A stretch of 64,000 bases of DNA. Source: VGKP01 sp964578345. GTDB taxonomy: Archaea; Nanobdellota; Nanobdellia; Pacearchaeales; GW2011-AR1. The stretch covers positions 1-64,000 of the forward strand of contig CAZOCP010000003.1 of the NCBI GenBank assembly GCA_964578345.1, in the 5' to 3' direction. Shown piece by piece: positions 8,758 through 17,454 of this stretch. A program made the translations under genes and the position numbers. Position 1 is the stretch's first letter. Every line of letters starts with the position of its first letter. A model generated the notes under the pieces. It made no database searches. It saw only the letters and a list, made by a program, of their open reading frames with translations, and had not been told where the DNA came from.

Positions 8758-9090
8758 ATGAGAGAAATACTGGATAATGCTCATGAATTTCTAGAATCTA
8801 CAGAAGACAATATAAAAAAAGAAAGATGGAATGCCGCAGTCTCCGACTTCTTTAAAGCAATCGCTGCTTTCTGTGATTATCTGATATACAAAGAAATAAA
8901 AAGACTTCCTAAAAAGCATAGCGAACGTTTTAGTCTATTGGAAAAATATTTTAATAATGTCTACCAGAAAGTCACTGAATTATTCAAAAAATATAGAGAA
9001 TCATATAATTTAAGACTCAAAAAGGAGGATGCTTTAAAATCGAGAGCATATGCATATGAACTCAGAGACTTTATTAAGAATAAAGAATAG
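8758..9090 (+). CDS. HEPN-domain protein (toxin-like partner of MNT)
   Basis: 110-residue all-helical protein of the HEPN type. Typical traits are the helix pair starting ILDNAHEFLESTEDNIKKERWNAAVSDF and the segment RLPKKHSERFSLLE, containing an R-x4-H arrangement like the HEPN ribonuclease motif. Its last 41 bases overlap the start of a nucleotidyltransferase gene in another frame. This is the standard HEPN-MNT organisation, in which MNT modifies or restrains the HEPN RNase. Whether it is an active toxin cannot be told from sequence. The R-x-H position is mid-protein, so the catalytic assignment is tentative. Confidence 0.8.
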   Translation: MREILDNAHEFLESTEDNIKKERWNAAVSDFFKAIAAFCDYLIYKEIKRLPKKHSERFSLLEKYFNNVYQKVTELFKKYRESYNLRLKKEDALKSRAYAYELRDFIKNKE

Positions 9091-9583
9091 ATTAAAAAAA
9101 TTCCTAAAAGATAAAGAGATCTTAGATATTATATTATTTGGTTCTGTAATTAAAGGCAAATATCTACCGAGAGATATAGATCTAGCTTTTATAGCTAATA
9201 AAGAAATTAAACCGGAAATAGAGGGATTTCATATAAGCTTAATTAAACCGGAAGAATTCTTTACTGACCAGCCTTCAATAACGAACACTGTATTGAGAGA
9301 AGGTTTTAGCTTGAGAAAAAATGCTTTTTTTGTTGAAGGACTAAAATTCAAAAATAGGGTGCTCTTTACTTATAAATTAAATGACAAGAGGTTATCAGAA
9401 AAAGTTAAAATAGTTAATATCTTGCGTGGAAAGAATAAAGAAAAAGGAATTGTTGAAGAATATGGCGGAAGATGGCTGGTAAACCAGGCATTTACTGTCC
9501 CAATAACTACGGAGCACATAATTGAATCTCTGCTTATAAATCTAAAAATAAAATACTCAAAATCATATATATTAATACATTAA
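9050..9583 (+). CDS. MNT-type nucleotidyltransferase (HEPN partner)
   Basis: 177 residues. The signature ILFGSVIKGKYLPRDIDLAF (about residues 25-45) gives the G-S and D-x-D of the pol-beta-like minimal nucleotidyltransferases. In HEPN-MNT pairs the enzyme adenylylates or otherwise neutralises the HEPN RNase. This protein is longer than a bare MNT (about 100 residues). The extra C-terminal part (GKNKEKGIVEEYGGRWLVNQ and on) has no motif I recognise. It overlaps the HEPN gene by 41 bases and is followed by a histone-fold gene after 6 bases, so all three are probably cotranscribed. Confidence 0.8.
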   Translation: MHMNSETLLRIKNRLKKFLKDKEILDIILFGSVIKGKYLPRDIDLAFIANKEIKPEIEGFHISLIKPEEFFTDQPSITNTVLREGFSLRKNAFFVEGLKFKNRVLFTYKLNDKRLSEKVKIVNILRGKNKEKGIVEEYGGRWLVNQAFTVPITTEHIIESLLINLKIKYSKSYILIH

Positions 9584-9589
9584 CTAAAA

Positions 9590-9844
9590 ATGAAAGAAAA
9601 TAGATCTAAGATTAACACATTAATAAAAAGAAAAAATGTAATAAAATTGCTTAAAAAAAATGATATAAATAGAATATCGCCAAGAGCACTAGACAAAATA
9701 GAAAAATTAATTACAGAATACTTAATAAGTTTATCTGCCGCCCTAAAAGAAAAGATAATTACAAAAGGCAAAAAAACTCTGGAAGTAGAAGATATCTCGG
9801 AGACTCTTGATAAGAGAAATTCTGAACAATACTGGGAAATTTGA
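9590..9844 (+). CDS. Histone-fold protein
   Basis: 84 residues that align by eye with archaeal histones. A first helix is followed by the NRISPRALDKIEKLI loop/helix, the long central helix TEYLISLSAALKEKI, and the loop KGKKTLEVEDISETL, matching the GRKTVTVEDI stretch of classical histones. An N-terminal basic extension of about 15 residues is present. It could package DNA or act as a specialised histone-fold regulator. Its place directly behind the HEPN-MNT pair, in the same strand and operon, is unusual for a bulk histone. Confidence 0.8.
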   Translation: MKENRSKINTLIKRKNVIKLLKKNDINRISPRALDKIEKLITEYLISLSAALKEKIITKGKKTLEVEDISETLDKRNSEQYWEI

Positions 9845-9976
9845 TCTCATCTCTTCTTTTATTCTTCCTTCAATCTTTCAAGAATTTCCTTCTCAGAGGC
9901 AGTAAAAACGTTCAAATAAAGTTTATAAACAAACTAAAAATTTTCTTGCTAATCTAAGTTTATGTAAATATATAAT

Positions 9977-11389
9977 TTACCTTATTCCAAATAATCTTCT
10001 AAACCAATTAAGAATTCTCTCAATTAAATTTTGGCTTACACACTCATTAGATAAACAAACATTACTGCCGCATTCAAAGTGATTATCACATTTTACTCCG
10101 GCTTTTAATTGGGATACAAATGCTCCAGAATCAGAACAATAGTCATTTATTTTTCTATAACCAAAAGGATAGCATTTATTATCTAATAAACAGGAATCCT
10201 TACAAATTACTTCGCCTACTTTTACACAAGCGCCATAAGAACAGTCAGTTGGGCATTTATATTCAGTTCTACCTACAGTACCATTAACATTACAAAAACT
10301 CTCTATTAATGTATTACCAGTGCATGAATCTTTTGTGATTGAACCTCCGCCTCCACCACCTCCACCCCCATTACAAGATGGACCTTGATTAGAAGAAGAA
10401 CCGCTAGAAATTTGACCAAGAGTATAATAATCCTCTCCTCCATCGCTATCAGAGCAAGTATAAGTTACATTAGAACAAACAGATAAATCATAACTGATTC
10501 GATTATAATCGCAGTAGTTTATATTACCAGATTGAGTATTATACCCAAATTCGCCGCATTTCTGAGTTGTTTCAAGAGGGTTAACACAAGCGCCATTAAA
10601 ACAGCCATTAGGGCATTTATATTCTGTAAGTACTTCTACTCCCCCACTGCTGTTTATACCGCAGCTATATTCCCTAAGAAAATTAGAAACGTTCCCCAAA
10701 CTACAAACATCTTTATATATTCCAAATTTATTGCCGTCTGTTGTATAATTGATATAACCAGAAAAATAAAATTCCTCTCCGCCATCAGAATCATTGCACA
10801 TAGCTTTATCTGTCTGAACAGTAAAATAAAGATTTATAGTCTTGTCTTTAAACCCATTTGATACCTTAACTTTAACATTTTTTACTCCAGCCTTTGTATA
10901 CATGCAATTAAAAGTTGAAGATGGATTTCCTGTTACAGAAATACCATCAACTCCGCAATCGTGTTGACTAAACGTAATCTCTCCCTTATAAGCATATCCT
11001 GATAAATTAGTTACATTAACAGTCCATTGAACTACATCCCCAATTATAACAATCCCAGATTGTGTAGCAGTGACTAAAGGAGGATTTAAGTAAGCAAAAA
11101 ATTCTTTATTAATGCATCCCCCCTTAATACAAACATTCTCATTCCCACAAAATAGATAATGCCCGACTATTGTGGTATTAAGATCTCCGCAAAGATATTC
11201 AGTTAGATAATTTCCATTACAATAATCTATAGCATTCTTGCCAGGTATACTAACATTCCCACTTATTTCATAATTAATTCCTCCATCGCTATCAATGCAT
11301 AAAAGAAAGTCGTTTGAAGCTCCTGAAATAAAAGAACTAGAAAACAAAACTAAAAAATTCAAAAATAAAATAATTGAAATTCTTTTCAT
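9977..11389 (-). CDS. Secreted Cys-rich protein with DSDGG repeats and PKD-like domain
   Basis: 470 residues with a signal peptide (1-24, ends ISGAS). At least three modules of the form C-x-DSDGG...Y...G followed by paired cysteines lie near residues 31, 197 and 306. The same module occurs in the protein at 22117. Residues about 105-190 look like a PKD-type beta domain (VVQWTVNV, TKAGVKNVKVKVSNG). A run of nine glycines lies near 340, and Cys-pair modules such as EYKCPTDCSYGACV are repeated. The end LNWFRRLFGIR is basic and amphipathic rather than a membrane anchor. Likely a disulfide-rich exported or surface protein; role unknown. Confidence 0.8.
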   Translation of the reverse strand: MKRISIILFLNFLVLFSSSFISGASNDFLLCIDSDGGINYEISGNVSIPGKNAIDYCNGNYLTEYLCGDLNTTIVGHYLFCGNENVCIKGGCINKEFFAYLNPPLVTATQSGIVIIGDVVQWTVNVTNLSGYAYKGEITFSQHDCGVDGISVTGNPSSTFNCMYTKAGVKNVKVKVSNGFKDKTINLYFTVQTDKAMCNDSDGGEEFYFSGYINYTTDGNKFGIYKDVCSLGNVSNFLREYSCGINSSGGVEVLTEYKCPNGCFNGACVNPLETTQKCGEFGYNTQSGNINYCDYNRISYDLSVCSNVTYTCSDSDGGEDYYTLGQISSGSSSNQGPSCNGGGGGGGGGSITKDSCTGNTLIESFCNVNGTVGRTEYKCPTDCSYGACVKVGEVICKDSCLLDNKCYPFGYRKINDYCSDSGAFVSQLKAGVKCDNHFECGSNVCLSNECVSQNLIERILNWFRRLFGIR

Positions 11390-11534
11390 AAAATAAAGAT
11401 AAAAATAGTATTGATAAACCTTTCTATACTTGAATACTAAATAAAAGTAATAAAAAATCTAAATATGTTCTGGTAAGCTGGCTTGTGGTTCTGGACTGCC
11501 AGAGCTATTTTAATATAGAGAAAATAGTTTATAA

Positions 11535-12347
11535 TTATTTCTTAAAAAAAATAGACCTTATCCCAGACTCATACTCATCTCTCGCTGCTTCTGAAACATA
11601 TCTTCTTGAAAACTCTAGGACTTCTGCTAAAGATAGTGCAGAAATGCTAACTTCTGCTCCAGAAATTCTTTGCGAAGTGCCTTCAGCAGTTCTCAACACC
11701 CCATAAGCCGCCTCGTCTTTATCCAAGCCCAACCAACCACAATGTAGAACACGATAATGGCCAAACCACAGGTAATTAAAAATTACTTGGCTATTTGAAT
11801 CTTCGGGAAGATTCTCGAATTCTATTGTTCCTTTAGTGAATCTATCAAAGTAAGGCTTAGTTTGTTTAGTGAATTCATCAAAGTAAGGCTCAGTTTGCTT
11901 TCTAAAGATGAACTGAGATTCAGGCATTTCAGGAGTTAAAATAAAACATCCTCTTTGTGAAACAATAAGTGCACTTCTGTCTTCAGGAGCCATAGATTCT
12001 TGGCTTTTTGCAAGCGCTTCGGCTGCTTCATAAACATCTCTGTTTGTCTCAAAATGCCTTTTGCTTGCATAAGCTCTAACAGCAACAGGAGCCATTAAAG
12101 GATTCATCAAGATAGAGTCTCTAACTAAAATAGTTTTTTTGCCCTTTAGTGCGATAGGTGCCATGCTTGTTCTTGAGTAATCTTTAGAAACACCAGCTAA
12201 TCGTATCTGAGCAACTTCATCAGGAGCAGCAAGTGTATGAATGCCTTTATCTGCAAAAGCTCGCAATTGCTTATCTAAAGGCGCAGCTACACGATAAATA
12301 TCTCCCAAGCCTTCTACGGTTCCTATCTTTTGTGCTTCATATGTCAT
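11535..12347 (-). CDS. Three-copy family protein, copy A (function unknown)
   Basis: 270 residues, one of three paralogues in this window (others at 33171 and 61417). The N-terminal 140 residues (MTYEAQKIGTVEGLGDIY, GIHTLAAPDEVAQI, TILVRDSILM) are close to the other copies. The last 55 residues are identical to copy B, while the centre (about 155-215) differs. An in-frame duplication (KQTEPYFDEFTKQTKPYFDRF) is unique to this copy. There are no TM segments and no catalytic motif I know; the protein looks cytoplasmic and globular. The start at 12347 sits behind a conserved upstream block shared with copy B. I cannot name the family. Confidence 0.8.
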   Translation of the reverse strand: MTYEAQKIGTVEGLGDIYRVAAPLDKQLRAFADKGIHTLAAPDEVAQIRLAGVSKDYSRTSMAPIALKGKKTILVRDSILMNPLMAPVAVRAYASKRHFETNRDVYEAAEALAKSQESMAPEDRSALIVSQRGCFILTPEMPESQFIFRKQTEPYFDEFTKQTKPYFDRFTKGTIEFENLPEDSNSQVIFNYLWFGHYRVLHCGWLGLDKDEAAYGVLRTAEGTSQRISGAEVSISALSLAEVLEFSRRYVSEAARDEYESGIRSIFFKK

Positions 12348-12371
12348 GCTTTTCTCAAGAATAAAAGGTAT

Positions 12372-12432
12372 TTAAACTTTTCTATTTGTTACTATTTAGA
12401 AATTAATTTAGAGTTAAAAACCCTGGGGTTTT
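12372..12432. promoter_or_regulatory. Conserved upstream region of copy A
   Basis: Contains a TATA-like TTTAAAC, the inverted repeat TTTCTA...TAGAAA with a matching centre, and the 16-bp near-palindrome AAAACCCTGGGGTTTT (12417-12432). The same three blocks in the same order, inverted in orientation, precede copy B at 33091-33150. This suggests a shared promoter and operator. Confidence 0.65.
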
Positions 12433-12467
12433 GTAAATTTAATTTCTTCTCAATCCATTCAAAGTTC

Positions 12468-12540
12468 CGGAAACTTTCAAGAATTGTTTTTTTGCAAACT
12501 CCTGACTTTAGTTCGTGAGAAAGCAAAAACAATTCTTAGC
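12468..12540. repeat. Hairpin element with ACTTTAGT core
   Basis: AAAGTT/AACTTT forms one hairpin (about 12470-12477). A long outer stem AAGAATTGTTTTTTTGC / GCAAAAACAATTCTT then encloses CTGACTTTAGTTCGTGAG. The ACTTTAGT core is the same loop motif as in the elements at 5428, 18488 and 39783. Confidence 0.65.
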
Positions 12541-12546
12541 ACCACC

Positions 12547-13104
12547 CTAATCCTCATGTCTTCTATGCATATATTTTCCTCCTGCAAGTTTAAATCCTGC
12601 CAAATAAGCATCTTCTTTACTGACTTTATTTTTTAAAAGATGAATAAGTCTTGAAGCTCCAAAAAACAAAATAAATAGGACAACTAAAATAAACAGCAGA
12701 TAAACCATCCCCCACTTATCAGAGAAGCTGAGGAAAGATAAAATTAATTTTGTTGATTCAAAAAATGCCCCGCTGGTGGCAATTAATAAAGTAACAATAA
12801 CACTGCCTATCCATCGCTTATTTCCTTCGAAAAAAGGAGTAAACCCTAATACTTCAGCAAGAATTCCAAAGAACATAATCAATAAAGAAGAGAGAATAAT
12901 TAAAGTCTGTAGATTTATGCTTGTTCCTATAGGTATTCCAAAAACAATTCTAGAAGCAATCTGTAAATTTTCTGGTATAATGATTTCCTTTGATAAAAAC
13001 CCTGGCTTTTCATCATCTAAAGAAAGTGTATTGACATTCTCATTCTGGGCAGATGCAAAAATAATATTCAAAAAGATGATAGTCAGAATAACTTCTTTTT
13101 TCAT
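12547..13104 (-). CDS. Signal-peptide membrane protein with C-terminal basic tail
   Basis: 185 residues. The leader covers 1-19 (ends FASAQ), followed by an extracytoplasmic segment of about 40 residues. Helices lie at about 62-85, 97-118 and 131-150, and the polar tail has KYMHRRHED. The G-N-K-R-W-I segment before TM2 resembles the G-E-K-N-W-I position of the protein at 6445, hinting at distant relation. No named family. Confidence 0.7.
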   Translation of the reverse strand: MKKEVILTIIFLNIIFASAQNENVNTLSLDDEKPGFLSKEIIIPENLQIASRIVFGIPIGTSINLQTLIILSSLLIMFFGILAEVLGFTPFFEGNKRWIGSVIVTLLIATSGAFFESTKLILSFLSFSDKWGMVYLLFILVVLFILFFGASRLIHLLKNKVSKEDAYLAGFKLAGGKYMHRRHED

Positions 13105-13110
13105 GGCCTA

Positions 13111-13302
13111 ATGGGCAAAACAAACTTTATATCTCTTTCTAAAAAAGATTTTTTTGATGTCAGAAATGCGGTACAAACCGCGGCTTTAGGGCACTGTATT
13201 CCTGAGTATCCCAACGTCCCAAACAAACCTCTGCTTTTAAGTAGAGTTATAACAAAAGGACTTTTTGATGCCAAAGAACTTGATGAAAAAAACACCTTTT
13301 AA
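13111..13302 (+). CDS. Small hypothetical protein
   Basis: 63 residues, soluble and without membrane segments (LSKKDFFDVRNAVQTAALGH, KPLLLSRVITKGLFDAKEL). It is divergent from the membrane protein gene, with only a few bases between the two ATGs. Composition and codon use look coding, but the opposite strand is also open over the same stretch. I recognise no family; kept as a likely but unproven gene. Confidence 0.45.
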   Translation: MGKTNFISLSKKDFFDVRNAVQTAALGHCIPEYPNVPNKPLLLSRVITKGLFDAKELDEKNTF

Positions 13303-13337
13303 GATGCGCTTATTTTTTTAATCATTAAAAACCCCAA

Positions 13338-13400
13338 AGTCGCTGAAAGCGAGACTATCTATTTTCCGAAGGAAAATCAAGCGCGCTTCCTCTGTGCAAA
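13338..13400. repeat. Short tandem hairpins after the small gene
   Basis: Two hairpins, AGTC-GCT-GAA-AGC-GAGACT and the perfect ATTTTCC-GAA-GGAAAAT (13361-13377). Both have GAA loops like the modules in the larger elements. Confidence 0.55.
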
Positions 13401-13442
13401 GAAGGTAACAACAATCACAATTGAGTTGAACTGCTAATTATC

Positions 13443-14435
13443 CTACTTATTCAAAGGCTTCTCTTTTGCCTTTGAATTGTCAAACCAATCAAAATACTGA
13501 AGCGCGGAATCTTTTCCCTTTTTTATTAAATCTTCTTTTTGCTCATCTTTGAGGGAAAATTGGGTTGCTTTTATTTTTCCGCAGTTGATGTATATTGTTC
13601 TATGCCAGTCTTTCTCATCAAGATGTTTTTTATTTGCGTTGTCTATAAATCCGACAATTAGAGTTTCTACAAATCCTTTTAGATTTTTTACTTCCTCTTG
13701 ATATCCTGGATTTTCTATTGTGCTTATCTCCTCTTGAGAGTCGACTCTTAAGCCAATTGTCTCTTTATTATAGATTTTCTCTTCACTATTTTTTTCTAAG
13801 TTTTTATATTCTTCCAGATATTCAGGCTTGTCAAAAATATCTATAGGATAATTGTAATATAAACCTCCATCAATAAAGAACTGCTTATTTTGTTCAACTG
13901 CTTGGAAGAAGAGAGGTATTGAAGCTGAAATTCTGACCGCATCTATTATCTTCATGTCTGGAGTGTTTTTTTTGCTCATTATAATCTCTGTTTTATTATT
14001 AAGATTAGTCCCAGTCAGATACAATTCTTTAATTAGGCCGCCTTGATTTTCTTTTAATTCATACAACTGACGAAACGTGATATTTTCTGCAGATTTCTTC
14101 TTAAAAACTTCCTGCAGCCATTTTTTTAGTTTATCACCCTTAAACCATCCGAATCTTTTATAAAATCTTATTATATTAAATGGAATGAAAAATGAGTCGT
14201 CTTTAAAATCTGCGAAATCTGTTTTTTTAAGCAATTCGCTTATTTCTTGAGCAGTGTAACCAATGCTTAAAATAGATGCAGTGATTGCTCCAACCGAACT
14301 GCCTGCAACTCTTTCTATATTTTTTAATATGCCTTTTTCCTCCAAGACCTGCATTGCTCCGGCATAAGCGATTCCCTTTATTCCCCCGCCCTCAAAAACC
14401 AAGTTCTTAAAATTATAACTTGAATATTTTTTCAT
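13443..14435 (-). CDS. Patatin-like phospholipase
   Basis: 330 residues. The oxyanion motif FEGGGIKGIAYAG is near residue 14, the nucleophile elbow GSSVG is near 44 (G-x-S-x-G) and the catalytic Asp lies in IDGGLYYNYP near 190. This is the Ser-Asp dyad of patatins, which hydrolyse acyl esters of lipids. No signal peptide, so the enzyme should act in the cytoplasm or at the inner membrane face. It starts one base after the PolB stop and is probably cotranscribed with it; a functional link is not obvious. Confidence 0.92.
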   Translation of the reverse strand: MKKYSSYNFKNLVFEGGGIKGIAYAGAMQVLEEKGILKNIERVAGSSVGAITASILSIGYTAQEISELLKKTDFADFKDDSFFIPFNIIRFYKRFGWFKGDKLKKWLQEVFKKKSAENITFRQLYELKENQGGLIKELYLTGTNLNNKTEIIMSKKNTPDMKIIDAVRISASIPLFFQAVEQNKQFFIDGGLYYNYPIDIFDKPEYLEEYKNLEKNSEEKIYNKETIGLRVDSQEEISTIENPGYQEEVKNLKGFVETLIVGFIDNANKKHLDEKDWHRTIYINCGKIKATQFSLKDEQKEDLIKKGKDSALQYFDWFDNSKAKEKPLNK

Positions 14436-14436
14436 T

Positions 14437-16761
14437 TTATAAGAGAGTTTTTTGTCTTGAATTTTTTACAATGTCTTCAAAATTTTTCCCAAGCAAAGTT
14501 AGTATCTGATCTGCAATTGGGGCTATCTGTTTTTCTATATAATGAGCGTAATTAATTTTATGCTTTCTTTTTTGTATTGGTTCAGGACCAGCAGTTGTAA
14601 TGTAGTATTGTATTACATTTGAATCAAGATTGTCTAAAAGCCGGGCTGCTTTTACATGTGGAGGAGTCGTTTTTATATATTTGCCTAATTCTTTTCTTAT
14701 TGATTTTCTATAAATCAGCTTATCATCTATTTTTCCATCTGTAATTTTTTTAATGAATTCTTTTATAAATTTCTCAACAGGCTCTCTGTGAAATACCTTA
14801 ACAAGAATTTCCTTCTGGAAATCCTGCGCAGCTTCTGTCCAGTCCCCTCTTATAGCTTCTAATCCAACAATTTCCAATATTTCTTTATTTTCTTTTTCAA
14901 TAAGCCCCGCATAACGCTTTTTAGCAGCTTTTTCTTTTTCCTTATCTCTGATTTTAGGTATCATAAGAGATAAATACTGTTTTTGAAACTGCAATTCTAG
15001 AAGAGAATTTCTGCCGTACTTTTCTTTTACAAATTTAGAATAAAAAATATTTATTTCATTCTCAATTTTTTCCCCTAAAATATTTGCTTTTTCTTTCTCT
15101 AATTTTGTTTCAACAAATACAGAATCAGTATCTGAATATATAACTTTATATCCTTTTTTTTCTATTTCTACAGCAGTAAGCTTAATAAGCATTTGGCCAA
15201 AGTGAGTAATTGAATTTGCAATATCTAAGTTGAAATATCTGCAATTTGGTGAAGCCAAAACTCCGAAGAAAGAGTTCATAATTATTTTAATTGCGTAGCT
15301 TGCCAGCTCTCTTTTTTCTTTTTTAGCTTTTTCTCTTGCTTGATGAAGCCTCTCTATTATTTCAGGAAGAATGCCTGTTTTATTTTTGAATAGAGCGCCA
15401 TTAGGAGCTTCAATAGAATCTTTTTCTTTTTTTACTATAAAAGATGCCGGGTCTATATTAAATGTCTTTATAATTGAAGGATATAGAGATTTAAAATCCA
15501 ACACTAGAACGTTATGGTATATGCCAGGCTCTGGAGATTTTACATACCCTCCTTTAATGCGCTCCTCTTTTTCTTTGTAGATAGTTGTAGGAGAAACAGT
15601 TCCAAGTTTTCTTGCTTCTCTTATATATAAAGAGTCAAATGCTGCTATTGAGGATGTTACTCTGTTAAATGGCAAAGATGTCAACTGAGATCTCTCAAGT
15701 ACAAGTTCGATTATTTTTGTCTCTTTTATGATGTCATACGCAAGCTTGCAATCCATGAGATTGTAATCCACAATTTTCTGAGGATTTTTTTTATATAATT
15801 TTTCTATTTCTTCATGCCTTCCAGATCCTTTTATGAGTTTTCCAGTTTTTAAGATCGCTTGGGCTACATCTTCTAAAGAGTACGAATCAAAGTCGGCATT
15901 TTTTATTGACGGCGCTTCTTTTATGAAAGGATCTTTGATTAGATTAATTCCATCTAAAACTTGCCTGCCCGGCATATCTACAGATGAAGAGCGGAAGAAA
16001 TTCGATTCTATTCTCATTCTGACATTTTCTGAATTCCTCCCCAAATCAAAGCAAATACTATGTTTTTTAAAAAGGTTCTTTAGATAAACTAAATCAAAAT
16101 CTATTACATTCCATCCAATTATTATATCTGGGTCCTGTTTTATCAACTCGGCCCTGAATTTTTCTAGACAGTCTGCTTCCGTCAAACAAGATACAGTGTT
16201 CTTCAGCTTTTCTTTCGTTACCATAAAATTTTTCTGATAATTTTCTCCATATATTCCTATACAGAACAAATCGCCTGATTCTTTACTAGATTCTATATCC
16301 ATTGAAAGAATTTTTAGATTGGGCTGATAGAACTCAGCAGTTATTTCAGGATTATGATATATTCTATCGACTTTTTCTGAAGAAGAATATTCTCCATCTA
16401 TATTTATTGTTGCAAAGATATCTTCGTCAATTATAAAACGCATGGCTGGCTTGATATCCGCTTCATAAGTCTCTATATTTGATTTATGTAAAAAACTTAC
16501 AAGAGAGTTTATTTCTGCAGGCACGGCTGCTGCTATCTTTACGACCTTTTCATTCTGAAAATTTACGAGGTCTGCTTCCACAACTTTATATTTTTGGAGA
16601 TATTTCTCAACTTTTTTCGCATCACTTTTTTTTATGAAAAAGTAAGGCTCTATTTTTTTAAGAGCTATAAAAGACTGTCCGTTTTCCAGCTTTCCGAATA
16701 AATGCACGATTGTTTCATTGTTATCTATAATATAAGACGAATCTACAATACAACCTTTCAT
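14437..16761 (-). CDS. polB: Family B DNA polymerase
   Basis: 774 residues, the normal length for an archaeal PolB, with no intein. The 3'-5' exonuclease motifs are MDIESS (ExoI), IGWNVIDFDL (ExoII) and YNLMDC (ExoIII). The polymerase motifs are DFKSLYPSII (motif A), KIIMNSFFG (motif B, with Phe where Tyr is common) and YSDTDSVF (motif C). All catalytic Asp residues are present, so a proofreading replicative or repair polymerase is expected. It lies upstream of the patatin and divergent from the region containing fen1. Confidence 0.96.
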   Translation of the reverse strand: MKGCIVDSSYIIDNNETIVHLFGKLENGQSFIALKKIEPYFFIKKSDAKKVEKYLQKYKVVEADLVNFQNEKVVKIAAAVPAEINSLVSFLHKSNIETYEADIKPAMRFIIDEDIFATINIDGEYSSSEKVDRIYHNPEITAEFYQPNLKILSMDIESSKESGDLFCIGIYGENYQKNFMVTKEKLKNTVSCLTEADCLEKFRAELIKQDPDIIIGWNVIDFDLVYLKNLFKKHSICFDLGRNSENVRMRIESNFFRSSSVDMPGRQVLDGINLIKDPFIKEAPSIKNADFDSYSLEDVAQAILKTGKLIKGSGRHEEIEKLYKKNPQKIVDYNLMDCKLAYDIIKETKIIELVLERSQLTSLPFNRVTSSIAAFDSLYIREARKLGTVSPTTIYKEKEERIKGGYVKSPEPGIYHNVLVLDFKSLYPSIIKTFNIDPASFIVKKEKDSIEAPNGALFKNKTGILPEIIERLHQAREKAKKEKRELASYAIKIIMNSFFGVLASPNCRYFNLDIANSITHFGQMLIKLTAVEIEKKGYKVIYSDTDSVFVETKLEKEKANILGEKIENEINIFYSKFVKEKYGRNSLLELQFQKQYLSLMIPKIRDKEKEKAAKKRYAGLIEKENKEILEIVGLEAIRGDWTEAAQDFQKEILVKVFHREPVEKFIKEFIKKITDGKIDDKLIYRKSIRKELGKYIKTTPPHVKAARLLDNLDSNVIQYYITTAGPEPIQKRKHKINYAHYIEKQIAPIADQILTLLGKNFEDIVKNSRQKTLL

Positions 16762-16895
16762 CTTTTTTATAATATATGTGAGTTTTTAGACATTATCTAT
16801 TTCAAGAGCAAAGTTATTCTTCTTTTAATATTTATAATTTACTATATAGTAGTTACGTTAGAAAGATTTAAATAGCCGAATTATCTTTGTTTTTT

Positions 16896-17342
16896 ATGCA
16901 GCAACAAATAGAATATATTAAGGATATTGACTCGTTTGCAATAAAGGTTGTTAGAGATGCCTCTATGCCTAGGTCGCATAGAGGAGATTTGGATTTTCTT
17001 GTGATAACAGCGGAAACTATACAACAGTCAAGCCAGATACCTGATGAATAGAGTTATTTAATTGAGCTTTCTTTTGTCAAGAGATTTTTAGGCATTGATA
17101 ACCAGCGGCGCAATATAATAAAGTGCAATCTGCCGTATCTTCATTATAAAAATGAAGGAAGATGCAATCAATCTGAATACGTTTTTAATTACTTAAACAA
17201 TTTGAAGAATATTTTAATATCCAAGCACAGTCTTTTCGACCAGGGCAACATTCGAATCAACGGGAACTTTTTATATGTGCCTGCTTCGTTTAAAATTCTC
17301 GATGATATGTTTACTTCTTTATATAGTGGTGGACTGAAATAA
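16896..17342 (+). pseudogene. Broken open frame with internal TAG, possibly nucleotidyltransferase-like
   Basis: Within a 692-base stretch without an intact gene (16762-17454). From ATG 16896 the frame encodes 51 residues to a TAG at 17049-17051, then continues in the same frame for 96 residues to TAA at 17340-17342. Part 1 contains RSHRGDLDFLVI, in which D-L-D resembles a nucleotidyltransferase D-x-D strand. Part 2 (NLPYLHYKNEGRCNQSEYVF) looks coding. A single nonsense mutation in a gene of about 147 codons is the simplest reading. A TATA-like TTTAAATAG lies at about 16867. Confidence 0.55.
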
Positions 17343-17454
17343 CTTACCACGAAAGCCAACATATTCCCAGACTCAAATGTTAACCATCCAATTTGAGTCT
17401 GCACTACAGTATACTCTTAGATAAATATTTAATGTTGTCTTTTGTAAGATTTAG

